Assembly: GCA_014529385.2 (NCBI GenBank)
Contig: CM043944.1
Span: 181,125,311-181,189,310 of the forward strand
DNA length: 64,000 nt
Origin: Adiantum capillus-veneris
Taxonomy: Eukaryota > Streptophyta > Polypodiopsida > Polypodiales > Pteridaceae
Reading direction: 5' to 3'
Shown here: positions 22,397-33,143 of the stretch, one piece after another
Position numbering within the stretch: the first letter of the stretch is position 1
Layout: each line of letters starts with the position of its first letter
Translations under genes and position numbers: made by a program
The notes under the pieces: model-generated
The model's database searches: none
Told to the model about the DNA's origin: nothing
The model's input: only the letters and a program-made list of their open reading frames with translations

Positions 22397-22440
22397 GCAC
22401 ATATCTCACTTTAATACTTCTTTGCTTTTTCTATGCAATA
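21936..22440 (+). repeat. Two compound microsatellites (poly-C, CT, GC or CA)
   Basis: Block 1 (22015-22124) is poly-C, then CT, then GCGCGCGC. Block 2 (22290-22394) is poly-C, then CT with CACT interruptions, then CA. The sequence before each (CTAG-TCTTACAT-T-TTCTTGGT) is related, pointing to an old local duplication of about 170 bp. Poly-C and CT lengths differ from the right arm (48797-48898 and 49067-49141), which accounts for about 30 bases of offset. Peptides predicted across these tracts are artefacts. Confidence 0.9.
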
Positions 22441-23249
22441 GCAAGATCACGATAAGAGGTTGATTGTCCTAGAGAAGTAAAGCAATCAAATTTTATAAAA
22501 CAAGTTCTTAGTACCATTAATCGTCCCAATGTTCAAAATCAGAAAAGACTTACATCAAGCAATCGATATTCCACAGGCATGCAAAGCCTATGATTCATGA
22601 GAGAGAATAGACATAAAAGTAATTACATAGGAAGCTATGTTCGTATCGAGCCATCGCATCAGCCAACAGCTCTGTTACAACAAACGAATACATTGATTGA
22701 CAAAGGGTGTCCCTCTTGAAACCATACGACACAAAGGAGAACTTACACAAGCTTGGTGCTGCCACAAAGAAGCGAGCCCTACCACAGCCTGCCCCTTGAC
22801 CGCCAAGCTAGAACCAAAAAGCCAAAACCGCCAACAAGGGACACAACTTCACTTTTTCTTCTTTTTTTCTTTTAAACAACCTAACAGTGCCACTCATAGG
22901 AACTGTAGCATGCATGCCTTTCGATAAACACATATAAATACCCCATATGTTTAATTAAACTAGCATTTTCTCACGCATACAGTTTTGGAAAAGAAAGTGT
23001 TTCTCATGCACGTAGAAAAGTGTACACATACACACACTATGCACAATCAATAGCAAACAGAAAACTCGCTCTTAAACTTGAAGAAATTATGCACAATCGA
23101 AATCAGACAAAAAATTAATTCTCAAACTTGAACATTAAATAACATACAACAAACACAAACAGACGTGTACCACATTATGCACAATCAAAATCAGGTAGAA
23201 GAATATTCATTCTCAAACTTGACCATTACATAACATAAAACAAAGGAAT
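22441..23249. repeat. No gene; three diverged about-70-bp repeats near the end
   Basis: Nothing coding is recognised. Three relatives of ATGCACAATC-A-A-CAG followed by CTC-TAAACTTGA begin near 23039, 23089 and 23176 (spacing about 50 and 87 bases). Confidence 0.45.
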
Positions 23250-24003
23250 TTGAGTGGAAAGCCTCGCGATGCCCACAGAGTAGCCATTTCTTCAAACCAC
23301 ACACCAAGGGCATTTACCTTGCTCTTACTCGTTCGCCCCTCTCAACAAACGGTGGACCAAAAAATGGCCAGAGGCTCGATGGTTGGCATCGACAAGGGAC
23401 CCACAACTACCTAAGTGACAATGAAGATTTTTCTATGGAAGGTGCTATGGGGGGCCTTACCAATAGGAGACAAGATCTTACCTCAAGGTATAGGCTCCGA
23501 TAGGTGTTGAGATTGCAGGACTGCTAGGGAGGATCTGTCCCACTTATTCCTAGAATGCCCAAGGGTAAGAGGCCTGTCAGGTAAGGTGTGTAAATGGATT
23601 CAAAGGACTTGGAAGATTGGGTTTTCCAAGAATGATATACTCCTTGGAGGGAAAGGGATGATAAGCCAACCGATTCTGTTTTGTAAAGTCGTTAGATTTT
23701 GCTTCCTTCACCATGTTTGGAAGGCCAAGAATGGTCGAGTGTTCGTACAAGAGCTCTCAGTTGCCAGCTTTGCAGAGATTATCCGTGATATCAAGGAAAC
23801 TATCTTTGGGATTGGAAAAAGAAATTCTTCAAACAAGTGGAATTGGGTAACTCTTACTGCCAGCAATGTGATGTTTGCAGGGATGGAGCGCCCTTTTGAA
23901 TGTAAGTGGCCATGGCTCGTATTGAGCATGGTGTTGATGTAATGGTTTTCTCTTTAATATAACCCCTTTCACATATTGTGAGATTTACAAAAAAAAAAAA
24001 AAA
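23250..24003 (+). mobile_element. 5'-truncated LINE with poly(A) tail
   Basis: The end of an L1-type ORF2: after FLWKVL-like sequence come a zinc-binding RT C-terminal region (DCRTAREDLSHLFLECP) and a 118-codon frame (23586-23942) with KWIQRTWKIGFSKNDIL, FLHHVWKAKNGRVF and KWNWVTL. A stop, a short 3' UTR with CCCTTTCACATATTGTGAGA, and an A run at 23988-24003 complete a LINE 3' end. LINE ORF2 makes the endonuclease and RT used for target-primed insertion; only the C-terminus is left, as is usual for 5'-truncated copies. At least one stop lies upstream of 23586. Confidence 0.75.
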
Positions 24004-24388
24004 CTAAAACAAAGGAAGTATGCCAGAGGGTCCAAGGCCTGGCAGGTAAGGTGTGCAAAATGATCCAAAGGACTTGGAAGATTGGGTTTACCAAGAATGA
24101 TTTCCTCCTTGGAGGGAAAGGGATGAAAAACCAACCGATTTTGATATGTACTCAGGTAGTTCAATTCTGCTTCTTCCACCATGTTTGGAAGGCTAGGAAT
24201 GGCCAATTGATCGCCTAAGATCAACAACTACGCAGAGATTATCCAAGATAGTAGAAGGGAAACTATTTTTGGGATTGAAAAAAGCAAGACTTCTGATGAG
24301 TGGAATTGGGTGGGGTTGGGGTTTCTTCTAATTATCAGTTTCCAGTGGAATGTATATATGTGGCCATGGCTCAATGTAATGTTTTTTT
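24004..24388 (+). mobile_element. Second, shorter LINE fragment of the same family
   Basis: Sequence after the first poly(A) repeats the same coding region in decayed form: AAGGACTTGGAAGATTGGGT, then CCAACCGATTTTGATATGTA and CACCATGTTTGGAAGGCTAG match 23603-23730 with substitutions. It ends ATATGTGGCCATGGCTCAATG just before a T run, so its own tail is missing or merged with the next element. Confidence 0.7.
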
Positions 24389-25250
24389 TTTTTTGCAAAA
24401 CTCACAATGATGATTAGATTATATTAATATAGCCAACAAATTACAAGTTCTTGCCATGCTCATGACGAGCCATGACATCTTCAAGGGATCCTAGATACAT
24501 CAGCTGACAAGGGAGCCACCCCATGATAATGAATGAGCCCATATCTTTACCGATGTAAGTCATTCATTGCACTGCTCATGGTTCTATTCCATTCATCTGA
24601 GTTCATATTTCTCCCAATGATTGCCCCCCTACTTTCTTAATGAATAATCTCAGTGAACTTAGCTGTTTTCGAAGATTCGACAGTTCCTTGCCTTGCAAAC
24701 ATGTTTGAAGTAAAAAAAACCCACAATTTTCCTTGCAATGAGCATTTCTTTGCTCTTGAATGCCGTTCCTCCCCGGAATAGATCATTCTTGAAGAATCCT
24801 ATTTTCCATGTCTTTTGGATCCATTTGCAAATATTTCCTGCTAGACCGCAGATTGTCGGGCACTCCCTGACAAGGTGAGGGAGGTCTTCACTAGCTATTC
24901 TACATTGCGAACATATATCAGGACCGATTCCCTGAGTGAGGATCTTCACCCCAGTTGGCATGGCTCCCTATAAAACCTTCCATAAGAAGGCCTTCATCTC
25001 ATGTGCCCATTGTGGATGCCACATATTCTTCATAGTTTTCTCCCATCTTGCTTCCAGCCAATGCTTTCCCCACTGCTTATCAAGTGGGGAGAACCAATCC
25101 TTCGAGGCTATAAGGCTGAGGTACACTTCCTTGGTTTGCAGTTTTTGAAATTGTATGTTCCTAGGCCACTGCCACATGCTTATCATTCAAACTTGGATTC
25201 ATAGTTTGGAAAACGTCACCTTTCTAGCCTTTCTAAGTCTCTGTTGATCA
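24389..25250 (-). mobile_element. Minus-strand LINE 3' fragment
   Basis: A T run at about 24386-24398 followed by GCAAAACTCACAATGATGAT is the tail of a LINE on the minus strand. Upstream (higher coordinates) frames 25186-24968 and 24961-24659 read HEMKAFLWKVL, a stop, then MPTGVKILTQGIGPDICSQC and EDLPHLVRECP, the C-terminal zinc-binding region (zf-RVT type) of plant L1 ORF2, then KWIQKTWKIGFFKNDLFRGG. With the two plus-strand copies it forms a convergent cluster whose tails meet near 24.39 kb. Confidence 0.8.
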
Positions 25251-25484
25251 GTTATCTTTCAATCCCATTGAGGTTAAACTGGAGAATCAATTGGTTTTTA
25301 TCTTTCCAATTGCTACTGTTGTACTCCCAAAGTTTGCCTAAATGTGTAATATCTTTCTTAGTAATCTTTCAGTCCCATTGAGGTTAAACTGGAGAGTCAA
25401 CTGGTTTTTATCTTTCCAATTGCTACTGTTGTACTCCCAAAGTTTGCCCAAATGTCTAATACCTTTCTTATCAATTTTTTTGGC
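25251..25484. repeat. 117-bp tandem duplication
   Basis: About 25251-25367 and 25368-25484 share TCCCATTGAGGTTAAACTGG and CAATTGCTACTGTTGTACTC then CCAAAGTTTGCC, with a handful of substitutions. It lies between the minus-strand LINE and the gypsy B pol remnant. The right arm carries the same pair (45703-45937). Confidence 0.85.
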
Positions 25485-25870
25485 AACTTGAGATCCACAA
25501 GCATGAGGATTGGTTGGGAGGTAAGCTTCCCTTTTCCTTAGCAGTCCATAAATACATAATGTTCTTCTCAGTTAAGTCATGTAATGATCCTGTTATCTGA
25601 GAAAATTTTGCTATGGAGCATCTATAGTATGCACACACACTATAGAGCTATCTGATATAATTTTTTTATGAAGCATCTATAGTATGCACACATACCAATA
25701 AAGATTCTTAGTTCATGTAGATTCCTTGGATTAGGCCATGCTTTTATTACCTCTAACTTTGATGGATCCATACAGATACCATCTTGAGAGATAATATTAC
25801 CTAAGTATTGAATCTCTTGAAGGAAAAAAATTCTTTTCTTTTGGTTAAGAAAAAGCTTGTTTTCCCTCAA
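25485..25870 (-). pseudogene. Gypsy B RT C-terminus / RNase H start, truncated
   Basis: Minus frame 25870-25640 reads KRIFFLQEIQYLGNIISQDG, then NLHELRIFIGMCAYYRCFI, the connection region that follows the RT palm in gypsy elements. Beyond it a 45-bp duplication (CATCTATAGTATGCACACA twice, near 25620 and 25675) breaks the frame, and a few more pol codons (LHDLTEKNIMYLWT) are readable before similarity stops near 25500. The rest of RNase H and all of integrase are missing. Confidence 0.8.
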
Positions 25871-25909
25871 TGCTTGAAAAATTACTTGGAGATGTTGCTT
25901 ATGTTCCTC

Positions 25910-26580
25910 CTAAGACTTGGAGTAGATGATGATATCATCAAAGAACACTCCAGTGAATTTGTGGTAGGGTCTAAAGATTTTCTCCATTAGACGATTGAAC
26001 GTCAAGCCAAGAGGCATGACTAGATATTCATAAAGACCAAACATAGTACAAAACACGATCTTTAGGATATCTTCATCCACTATCCTTATTTGATGATAGC
26101 CACTTTTAAGGTCAATCCTACTAAAGTAGGTAGAGCCTTGTAGCTTATCAAACAGACCTTCTACCTGAGGCATGGAAAATCTGTTTTTGATAGTGATATG
26201 ATTTAGTGCGCGATAGTCCACACACATACGATATGTACTATCTTTCTTTTGCATCAAAAGGATTGGAGAACAAAAGAGAGAGGAGTCAGGCCTCACCATC
26301 CCTTTGACAACGAATTCTTGTACTTGCCTCATTATCTGCTCTTGTGGAGATTGAGAAACTCGATAAGAAGGCTTGTTAGGTGGTGAGCTTCCTGGTAGGA
26401 GCTCAATTCAATGGTCATCATCCCCTCGTTTTGGAAGTAAGTCCATGTGGATATGATTGATGAAAACATCTTGGAATCCTTTCAGAAAATTAGACAATTC
26501 TAACTCTTCTTGATTCCTACCATTTACATTTGATGAAACATTATGACCAAACTCACTAGCATCTATATACATGTCCTTTA
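25910..26580 (-). pseudogene. Gypsy B reverse transcriptase
   Basis: Minus frame 26332-25910 has RMCVDYRALNHITIKNRFSM, YFSRIDLKSGYHQIRI, LGLTFNRLMEKIF and the catalytic GVFFDDIIIYS with both Asp residues kept, unlike gypsy A. It ends at a stop right after YSKS; the connection region resumes at 25870 in another frame. Upstream sequence to 26580 gives the RT N-terminal approach (PPNKPSYR-type) with breaks. RNA-to-DNA copying is the family role; the frame breaks make this copy inactive. Confidence 0.9.
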
Positions 26581-26943
26581 CCCTGTAGAGATAAAGTAGA
26601 TTCTCCTTTCAGGGAACTTCATGTTGGTAGCCATGCGGCTGAACCATGGTGTCCCTAGGATAGTATCCTCATGTTGGAGAGGAGAGATGAAAAAGTCTTC
26701 TTTGTCGACGTAGATTTGGACATGAAGCCTCAACTTCCCAATCAAGGAAGTAACGGAGGCTCGCTGTCCCTTGAAAGCAGTGTTGGCCGTTACAACATCT
26801 CCCATCTCAAAAGCTTGAATGCCCAACTTGGTGGCCAACTCCATTGGTATGAATTTGTGAGTAGAGCCAAGGTTAAACAAGATGAAGGCGTCATTTTTCC
26901 TTACCTTTCCCCAAGCATAGGAGAGAGAGGTGCACCTTTGCAA
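26578..26943 (-). pseudogene. Gypsy B retropepsin
   Basis: Minus frame, 121 codons. FILFNLGSTHKFIPMELATK occupies the position of the family's A-L-x-D-S-G-S/T-H-x-F segment, with the catalytic Asp apparently replaced by Asn (NLGSTH for D-S/T-G-A/S-T-H). EDTILGTPWFSRM corresponds to the D-x-I-L-G-x-x-W motif near the C-terminus. This segment is deleted from the right arm, so it is unique within the palindrome. Confidence 0.75.
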
Positions 26944-27604
26944 TGAGCATCCTCTTTTGGAGCTTCAATGGTGGAAGCCCTAGGAGTCTCATTGAGAGAA
27001 TTTTTATTGGGGAAAAAATAATGGCCATGTCCTTGCTCCCCTCACTTAAAACACTTATGGTCCTTGCCAAAATCTTCAAGATATTCAAAAGAGAGTTTGT
27101 TTTTACCTTTGTAAACTCGCTTCTCCTTGGATGGATTGTTATTGTTGTTGTTGTTGAAATTGCCTTGGGAAGAATTTTGGGCATTGGTTTTCCCCTTTGC
27201 ATCATTTTTGTCTTTGTTTTCCATGGGCTTGACATCCGTCTAGCCCCTTGTTGGAAATTGATGCACAAAGCAACCATGATGTGGTGGATTACTTCGGTGA
27301 TAGAACCAGGCCATTGAGAGTTGACGTACTCGGCCATCCACATAGAATTGTTGCTTTTGCTCGGCAAAGTCTTTTTTTTGAAAGACAGTAGCCTTGAGAT
27401 GTAAATCCCAAAACATTTCTACATATTTCTGAATAGACTCATGGGAGAGAAGCTTTAAACTGCGCCATTCAGTGAGTTTGTTTGTCCTTTGCATCGCTTG
27501 CAAGGAATTTCTTCATGATGGAAACTCGTAGAGTTTTCTATGTCTTTGGGGCTTTGCCGTTGCCACAAAGGCTAGCCCACCATTGACAAGCCAATTTTTG
27601 GAAG
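26944..27604 (-). pseudogene. Gypsy B gag
   Basis: Minus-strand frames 27503-27240, 27367-26891 and 27224-27042 together carry the plant gypsy Gag pattern: LTEWRSLKLLSHESIQKYVE, FWDLHLKATVFQKKDFAEQK, then a basic/Asn-rich linker (NFNNNNNNNPSKEK) and the start of a zinc knuckle (DHKCFK) cut by a stop. Gag packages RNA in the particle. Several frameshifts make it a relic. Its outer part (27605 upward) is replaced in the right arm. Confidence 0.7.
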
Positions 27605-28729
27605 TGCATAGCTACGTGGCGTAGCTTGAAGGACTTTGTGAAGCCCTCATCTCCAAAGGCCACATCAAATTACTGGATGAAGGACAATACTTTGCCGGTG
27701 GCACCAAAGGTGCCATCATAGGTGAGAAAAGAGATACTCTTTACTCCCTCTTTGAACTTCTTGAGTTTTGTGACCTTCGCCATGCAGGTTATGATTTGCA
27801 ATGTCCTCCCCTCTTGTATTCTCTAGGAGAATAGCCATAGCTTTCGTCGAAAGAGGAGGAAGGTGAAGAAGAAACAGAAGAGGTTGACCTCTTTTTTGCC
27901 CTTTTCTTCTTTTGTTTCCTCTCTTCCCTTTCGGAGTGATGAGGAGAAGGATTGTGTGTTGATCTTTTCCTCGTGGGAGGAGTTGGAAATCGTCTAGGAT
28001 GCCGTCTTCATGGAGCCACATCTTCAAGAAAACTTAAAGTTTCATTACTTTCTTTTTCTTTGGATTTCTCCTATTGTAAAGGGGAGAGTCTTCTTTTGGG
28101 GGTCTCCTCAAGAGGCCTCCTAATCTCTCTCTCCTATTGGAAAGGAAGGGTAATCCCAGAAGCGCGAAGTTGTTGAGTAACTTTGGCTTGCAAAGCAGGG
28201 TTTCCCATAGCTTTCTACAACCTAGTAACAAGATAATTGACAAACATGGGGGAATCATCATTAGCACCTTCATGTGCAAAAGCAAAGTTATCAATGTTCA
28301 TTCTACTCTCTTGGTTGTTGTCAGCCATGTTAACAAAATTTGTGTACTTACTTAGTGTATGCTTTGGCAATTCAAAACCTTAGTTGCCACTCCTCTTAGC
28401 CATTGAAAATCGGTGCCTAAGTATCTACACCCACGACTCAAAGTGGTTAATTATAGAGAGTAGTGAAGTGGGTCTAATATTTCAGAATTATCAAGGGCTA
28501 GCTCCTTTTGGACTTCTTATGGCTCAATAATGGTAAAGCCATAGGCAAGTTTAAAAAGACCCCATTATTAAGTCCAAAGCTCCCGAGTTGTGCACCATAT
28601 CCCACATAGTGGGCTCAACAAAATCAATTATAGATCCCAGTCCCACTTACCCTAATATAATTAAGAAAATCAACCATTTATAGGCTACTTAAGGACCTCT
28701 CTTCTTAAGCAAGAAAAGAGAAACCAAAT
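27605..28729 (-). mobile_element. Gypsy B gag 5' part and leader
   Basis: Low-grade gag coding on the minus strand (frames 28294-28034 and 28027-27716 are basic and Lys/Arg-rich) leads up to the primer site at 28730. No motif is strong enough to name. About 968 bases of this interval (27603-28570) are missing from the right arm. Confidence 0.45.
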
Positions 28730-28741
28730 GCTCTGATACCA
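28730..28741 (-). promoter_or_regulatory. Primer-binding site (tRNA-Met) of gypsy B
   Basis: Minus strand TGGTATCAGAGC, a perfect match to the plant initiator tRNA-Met complement, follows an LTR end CCATTTCCATTACA after one T. It fixes the orientation and 5' end of the element. Confidence 0.9.
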
Positions 28742-28742
28742 A

Positions 28743-29640
28743 TGTAATGGAAATGGCCTATTAACTTTGAGAGTAGCGAAAATTAGAGAAATTACTTTTG
28801 TCAAATTAATTTATGAGCATAGAGTGTGAACTTAATTGATGGTAGCAACATAAACATAGCATTTAGTTAACTTGGCATGAATAATACTTTTGCAAGAGAG
28901 AGAGTTTAGAGAACATGACAACAATGGAGGACCAGATTTATGTGGAGCCGGTCCCCCCTCCAATAGGCATTTGTATTATAGGTTCTCCCATTAAGAGAGA
29001 CTTGGTACAATACAATATTTGTGTTCCTTGTGACCTAGGTGATGCAATGAACATGGAAAACTTCATGCATCACGAGCATAACATAAACTTTGTAGAAAGC
29101 ATTACCTATCCCAAGCCTCAGTCCCAAAGCCTCAGTCCCAAGGCCTCAAACACCTTTGAAAGTGGAGAGAGCTAGCAGGGAATGAGGGTAAGGAAGAGGA
29201 AGAAGAAAAAATTCATAGGGAGGGCATGTGAGAGAGAGTTCATACGGGGTTATGAGAGAGGTGGAAAATAGCCCAAGCCAAGCTGGACAAAGTGGGCAGC
29301 CAAGAGGGCATTTCAAAGTGGACAAAGGACAAGGGGAGGAGTCATGTGTATAGGAGTGAGAGAGGAAGCTTGCCGAGGTGGCGAGGCATGCTAATGTGTC
29401 TAAAAAGGGGTAATGCCAAGTGTAAGCAATGCTAAAAAAGACTCATAGAGGGCTACACGAGCAGATGAGCCCACTTTTTTTTTCTTTTTTTGGGTTGGCA
29501 CCTCCTATAAGAGAGAGTTCTCATGCATTTACAAGGACTTTTTTGCCCATTTTGGGTGGGGACGGATAGCTAGAGAGGGTTGCAGGATCCGTATTTTGAG
29601 CTCATTGAAGCTATGCTGACTGAGAAGTTTTTTACATGGT
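28743..29640 (-). mobile_element. Gypsy B 5' LTR (outer boundary uncertain)
   Basis: The minus-strand LTR ends ...CCATTACA next to the primer site. No 3' LTR survives, so the start cannot be found by comparison; I place it loosely before the GT/poly-C sequence at 29.7 kb. The 86-codon frame 28915-29175 on the plus strand (MTTMEDQIYVEPVPPPIG) is conserved in both arms but lies within the likely LTR and has no recognisable domain. Confidence 0.45.
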
Positions 29641-30572
29641 TGTGTTGATGCTAGTAAATCCATCATTACTATCTCATGGCATCGACTCCCCCTTCCCCCT
29701 TCTCTCCTCTACTTGTGTGTGTGTGTTTCCGGGCGTGTGTCGGCATGTGTGTCCCCCCCCCCCCCCCCCCGAGGTTTGTTGTGCAAAGAGAGATAGAGAG
29801 AGGTTGTGTGCATGTGGAAGGCTGTGAGTTGAGAAAAGCGGAATGATCAGTTTTGTTTGGTGCATTGCAAAGCGTATGTGTGTATGGTCATGTAAGCAGT
29901 GGTTTTCTTGCGGATAGCGTCAAGTTTTGAAGGTGCACTCTAATGGATTGGGGTGCTGTGTATACCTTGGGCTATAGTAAGGCATTGTGTTGTGTTCTGG
30001 ATGGGTTCCCCTTTCCCCCTCTCCAGTGGTTTTCTGGCTATGAAGTAATGTTGCAAGCTGATAACCACTTGAAGAGAGTAGAAGGGGGATGCCGAGTGTG
30101 GGTACACTCCCTTCCCCCCTAAAGGGCTTGCTCCTCCCACAGGTTTGATGGCGGGCTGCGGCTGCTTTGTAGAGAAAACAAGCGATGAAGATGGCACTAT
30201 GATGATCCACGGCCCTTGGCCTTGTGATGGGAGTTAACCCCCATCATAGTGCAAACTCAGCCACACCCTCAGCATGCCCAAGCTTGTTGCTCTACTCACT
30301 TTCCTTCCTCGACTCTAGGGTAGTTTCACGTGCGGCCTCGACCTTAGCTCCTCCCGCCTATGTAGAGAACTTGCACATGGCTGTGAACTTCTCGCTTCAC
30401 AAGCGGGACCTCCTTTGCATGAGTGGTGTCTGCTTCATGCATGCTTTGCATGGCCTTTGTAGCACACAGCCAGTCCTTCACTCTGTAAGCTAAGAGATAT
30501 ATAAATATAGAGAGAGATGCAAACAAGCCATGCAAGGCCATCTTCCCCCTTCCTTTATAGCTCTCCCCCTGA
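29641..30572. other. No gene; poly-C tract and retrotransposon internal remnant
   Basis: Contains a GT-rich run, a poly-C tract at about 29752-29770 and GC-richer sequence to 30572. The part next to 30572 is the internal region just after a primer site on the minus strand. It encodes short frames on both strands, conserved in the right arm but without motifs. CTATGATGGGGGTTAACTCC (minus strand, near 30240) is purine-rich but no LTR start follows. Confidence 0.4.
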
Positions 30573-30584
30573 GCTCTGATACCA
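30573..30584 (-). promoter_or_regulatory. Primer-binding site (tRNA-Met) of a third element
   Basis: Minus strand TGGTATCAGAGC(TC) lies one base from an LTR ending CTTACA. Confidence 0.9.
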
Positions 30585-30585
30585 A

Positions 30586-30791
30586 TGTAAGACATAGGGG
30601 ATTGGAGCATGCTCATCACCACCCAACCATGCTCTATATAGGCCCTTGGCCTGCTAAACATAGGGACCCTCTTGATTGCATGTCCATCCTGACCCTTGGC
30701 CCTACCTGGTCCTACCCTTGGCATGATACTTAGTACCACACACTATTAGACTGCCCAGCATTTGGTCACATCCGAACTTGATGCTCTCACA
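30586..30791 (-). mobile_element. 206-bp 5' LTR of a short retrotransposon
   Basis: On the minus strand it runs from TGTGAGAGCATCAAG to CCCTATGTCTTACA, a TG...CA unit of 206 bp next to the primer site. A TATA-like CTATATAGAGC lies in its second half. Only this 5' LTR is seen; the internal region and 3' LTR are lost. The small LTR suits a non-autonomous element. Confidence 0.75.
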
Positions 30792-31054
30792 TTTTTAGCC
30801 ATGACTTAGACCTACACGGTTCCTCTCCCAGCTAGAGTGTGGACTTTCCATTGTGACTCTCATCATCATAATTTTGGAGCATCAAGAATCACTTGTAATT
30901 CGCACACATACTACATCACATGTAACTTTAGTCCCAGAGGACATATTTGACCTAGGATGAATATAATAATAAAAAAGAGATATCTATATATATATATATA
31001 TCTCATTTTATCTCTCTCTTTTTTGCTCATTTCATATGTTTGGATACATAAATA

Positions 31055-31116
<62 letters not shown>

Positions 31117-31152
31117 GCTCATTTCATATGTTTGGATACATAAATATATATA

Positions 31153-31209
<57 letters not shown>

Positions 31210-32430
31210 AAGTGCCAAGTGAGTTTATGCTTGCGGTTTCTTGAATCTATGAGAAGGTGCATTAGGAAAAATATGAACCCTCTAGGGGCCCTTTGGGATT
31301 AAGGTTAATTAGAGGTCAGCCAATAGGAAGAGGGTGGTGGACACACTCTATACCCTCAAAAAAGTAGGGGGACAAGGTAGCCTTACACCTCTTAATTGTC
31401 TCTTACCTAGTGAGAAGGTAAGGGAGGTGGCTAGGGGAAAGAGAGGGGGGGGGGGGGGGGGGGACCACTTTGACCTCTTTTCCCCCACTTTTTGGCCCGG
31501 ATTTAAAAATACACAAAAAATTTCAAATTTCAAGTTTTCCCTCCTTAAAAGGTCCCCAAACCTATTTCATGGTCAAAAAAGTATTTTTGACCTTCAAAAG
31601 TTAAAAACGTGCACTAAAAAATTCCAAAAAATTGTTTTTTTTAAAAAACAAATCAAAACATCATTTTCACCCTCCAAAGTCTTTCCAAACCTATTCTATA
31701 GCTAAAAAGTGTTTTTCTCTCTCTACAAACCTTTTTCCAAGCTCTCCATTGCTACAACAACCACATGCACCCCCTATAGTCCATCATTATCTCTCTGCTA
31801 GCTTTCTCCCACCTCCATTGTAGCACCAAGCAAGCTCCTCCTCCATCTCTTCCCCTTACCCACCACATAGTTTCACACCAAGCTAGCTCCTCTCCCTTCT
31901 CTCATCTCCATTACAACATGAAACAAGATTCTACTCCTTCTACTTTCATTCACTCACACTACATGGAAACCTCTACTCCCGAAGGTGGCAAAAGTATGAG
32001 CTCACATGAGTTGCATACCACAACAATAGGAGGTGTGAATATCGCGTGGGCATTGCAAGGGTTCATCTCCAACATAAAGATAGAATGGTAATAAAACTAC
32101 CCTTGTAGCTTACATTCAGAGCTTAACATCATCTCCATCTTTAAGTTTATCATGCTAGAGAGAATTAACCTCTTTATGGATTTCAGTGTTTAGGCTTCAC
32201 ACCTCATAACACTGGGTGGTGCTATTTTGTTGATGACTTTGGTGCGCCATCTATAGTTGTGTAGCATGTGATTTGAGTCTCACAATGTAAGTAAGTTGTG
32301 TTATCTATGGAGAGTCGTCAAAGATTTTTCTTGTAATTTATTCTTCGTATAATTGTCATTAGATAATTGGAATGATATCATTTTGTACTTTATAACTTTG
32401 TGCTCACATAATCTTTTGTTTACTTACAGA
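30792..32430. other. No gene; microsatellites, poly-G and diverged duplication
   Basis: Two CT arrays (31057-31113 and 31154-31206), each preceded by CTCATTTCATATGTTTGGAT, lie within a duplicated block of about 100 bp. A poly-G run sits at 31445-31463. A diverged repeat (CCCCAAACCTATTTCATGGT, then CAAAAAAGTATTTTT, vs CCAAACCTATTCTATAGCTA, then AAAAGTGTTTTT) spans about 31540-31720. The rest is AT-rich and non-coding. Confidence 0.6.
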
Positions 32431-32441
32431 TTCAACTTGTT

Positions 32442-32729
32442 TTAAGAGGACATGAGCAAGAAACCATGTGCAGAGATGGAAATCACTCTATTTTTGTTCC
32501 TTGAGGAACCTTTCACTACCATGTTAAAAGATTTTGATAAGAATAGTAGGTGTTTTTTAGAATCTTGAACCAATAGGGACTCTCTAGGAGCTCTCATAGA
32601 AGCCATCCATATAGTACTACTATCTTCCCTAGTGTCATAGACACACAAATACTCAAGTGTATATGAATCTCTAGATGAGGAAGACAAATACTTGTAAGAT
32701 AAGCCTAACAGCAACAACATTGTCTCCAT
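32442..32729 (-). CDS. Unknown 95-codon ORF conserved between arms
   Basis: Minus-strand frame starting METMLLLLGLSYKYLSSS and ending KNRVISISAHGFLLMSS. It is Ser-rich with a hydrophobic start (LLLLGL) too short and weak for me to call a signal peptide. The right-arm copy (40239-40526, plus) is the same length with one predicted residue change (Arg to Lys). The similarity reflects the recent duplication and is not evidence of selection by itself. No domain recognised; it may be a chance frame in AT-rich DNA. Confidence 0.2.
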   Translation of the reverse strand: METMLLLLGLSYKYLSSSSRDSYTLEYLCVYDTREDSSTIWMASMRAPRESLLVQDSKKHLLFLSKSFNMVVKGSSRNKNRVISISAHGFLLMSS

Positions 32730-32897
32730 TTGTAATTATTTTTCATGAGGCTGGATTCCTCTATAAATGCAATATAAATATGTTTTTTTGTTAAATGGTG
32801 TCGCATTGAGTGAGAGTATTTAATTTAGATTACTGAAGTTTCATATAGATCTGAGAAATATTGTTTACTTTTATGGATATTTTGATTTGCCTGTACG

Positions 32898-33143
32898 ATG
32901 ATTCAAGTCGCAAGTCTTAATCACTCCACCTTGAAGAAATTCAAGCAATATTTTGATTTCAGTTTAATCATTAAGATTAAATGGTTATTCTTATTAAAGT
33001 GGATCATAAACTTTGTCACGATGTCCTCATTTGGGGATGTTGAATATATATCATTAGCAATGTGTTTCACAAGAACACTAGGTGGACACAAGGAAGTAAA
33101 AATTGGCTCCTTGTTTGGTCGATTTCTAGTGTTTAATGTTTAG
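32898..33143 (+). pseudogene. Possible copia Pol C-terminal trace
   Basis: 81 codons. KWIINFVTMSSFGDVEYISLAMC loosely resembles the end of copia RNase H, where S-S-x-E-A-E-Y-[IV]-A-L is typical. Other family landmarks are absent and no LTR is adjacent. The right arm holds an identical prediction at 39825-40070 (minus). Weak call. Confidence 0.2.

Noticed and set aside
28730-28741. tRNA-Met gene
   Set aside because: The TGGTATCAGAGC sites match only the 3' end complement of tRNA-Met and lie beside LTR ends; no cloverleaf follows, so they are primer-binding sites.
28915-29175. 86-codon ORF as a real protein gene
   Set aside because: It lies in the probable LTR of gypsy B and shows no domain; identity between arms follows from the duplication alone.
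30957-31218. Long Ser-Leu or Arg-Glu repeat proteins over CT/GA tracts (also 21858-22184, 41671-42065, 49009-49215, 57942-58130)
   Set aside because: Dinucleotide repeats lack stops by nature; no flanking domain supports a gene.
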